NCBI GenBank assembly: GCA_031287395.1
Contig: JAITTA010000291.1
Coordinates: 1 to 8,082, forward strand
Direction: 5' to 3'
Length of the DNA: 8,082 nt
From: Dysgonamonadaceae bacterium
GTDB taxonomy: Bacteria > Bacteroidota > Bacteroidia > Bacteroidales > Azobacteroidaceae
In this document: one piece after another, positions 7,505 through 8,082 of the stretch
How the letters are laid out: every line of letters begins with the position of its first letter
Numbering within the stretch: the first letter of the stretch is position 1
Program-made: the position numbers and the translations under genes
The notes under the pieces: generated by a model
The model's input: the letters and a program-made list of their open reading frames with translations, nothing else
Databases searched by the model: none
What the model was told of the DNA's origin: nothing

Positions 7505-8082
7505 ATGAATAAACAGATGAATCACAACGATACAAAATTTCATAGAGGACGAATAGTTGTCGCCGTACTTGTGGCCTGTTCCTCACTATTCTCCTGTTCC
7601 GACTGGCTCGACATTACACCCGAAGACACCATTACAGCCGATAAGCTGTTTTCAACTTACAGCGGATACCATACGGCACTTAACGGTATTTACCAGGAAC
7701 TGTCTTCAAATGATCTCTACGGTCGGGAACTCTCCTGGGGATTTGCCAGTGCATTGTCGCAATACTACAACAACAATAATGAACCGAATATGGAGAAACG
7801 GTATTCACACACCGAAAACTACGAATACAAGACCAACGAAGTGGAAACTTATACCGCCGGTCTGTGGCTCACAGCATACAATGCGATAGCCAATACAAAC
7901 AACCTGTTACAACACCTTGAACAAGCCGATATAAACTTGTTTCCTAATGTACTCGATCACGAAATAGAATTGATACGCGGCGAAGCGCTTGCCTTACGCG
8001 CCATGCTGCATTTCGACCTGTTACGTTTGTTTGCTCCGGCGCCTCAGGAAGGAAACAATTTTGCCGGTATTCCTTATAATGA
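7505..8082 (+). CDS. SusD/RagB-family surface lipoprotein, N-terminal part (3' end outside the window)
   Basis: 192 codons plus two bases are visible, and the frame stays open to the right edge. The ATG at 7505 is 17 bases after susC; an in-frame ATG at 7517 would give a signal peptide four residues shorter and cannot be excluded. The signal peptide has R14-R16 and a hydrophobic run I17-A24. The family usually starts mature at a Cys just before x-D-x-L-D, which here is Cys31 (C-S-D-W-L-D-I-T-P). Cys25, however, has the better lipobox (L-V-A-C). Further family marks are F-S-T-Y-S-G-Y-H-T-A-L-N-G-I-Y (49-63), W-L-T-A-Y-N-A-I-A-N-T-N (121-132) and the TPR-helix signature R-G-E-A-L-A-L-R-A-M-L-H-F-D-L-L-R-L-F (158-176). 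SusD proteins form the ligand-binding lid on the SusC barrel at the cell surface. Typical length is 450-600 residues, so well over half is missing. Confidence 0.93.
   Translation, partial: MNKQMNHNDTKFHRGRIVVAVLVACSSLFSCSDWLDITPEDTITADKLFSTYSGYHTALNGIYQELSSNDLYGRELSWGFASALSQYYNNNNEPNMEKRYSHTENYEYKTNEVETYTAGLWLTAYNAIANTNNLLQHLEQADINLFPNVLDHEIELIRGEALALRAMLHFDLLRLFAPAPQEGNNFAGIPYN

Noticed and set aside
7557..7889. 110-codon plus-strand open frame near the right edge
   Set aside because: It is in a different frame from the SusD gene, which has clear lipoprotein and TPR motifs over the same bases; the alternate product is Thr/Pro-rich with no family character.

Overview
The window looks like chromosomal DNA from a member of the Bacteroidota, most likely Bacteroidales. 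It carries a SusC/SusD outer-membrane pair. Its start codons have A/T-rich leaders without Shine-Dalgarno sequences, the lipoprotein cysteines sit in Bacteroidota-style contexts, and a TAnnTTTG-type -7 promoter element lies in the one large gap. All genes are on the + strand and all appear to encode envelope proteins. No enzyme, regulator, RNA gene, insertion sequence or CRISPR array is visible.

Region 1 (1-4091) is a tightly packed three-gene run with gaps of 20 and 9 bases. It holds the C-terminal part of a TonB-dependent receptor (cut by the left edge), a DUF4876-type lipoprotein with an acidic post-cysteine stretch that suggests surface exposure, and a DUF6850-type outer-membrane beta-barrel protein ending in phenylalanine. 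Together they look like one operon for an outer-membrane import or surface-binding complex. Its substrate cannot be read from the sequence.

Region 2 (4092-4391) is a 300-base, extremely A/T-rich gap. It contains a weak hairpin just after the first operon, a 6-bp inverted repeat (4201-4216), an exact match to the Bacteroidota -7 element (4321-4328), and a perfect 18-bp palindrome (4326-4343) that overlaps that element and could be an operator.

Region 3 (4392-8082) holds a complete SusC/RagA-family receptor (1031 aa, no STN signalling domain) and, 17 bases later, the first 192 residues of a SusD/RagB-family lipoprotein that runs off the right edge. The pair should form a TonB-powered pedal-bin importer. 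The enzymes or binding proteins that would reveal its substrate lie outside the window.

The window therefore joins two outer-membrane uptake modules of different architecture. The least explored parts are the TonB receptor/DUF4876/DUF6850 trio and the palindrome at the susC promoter.
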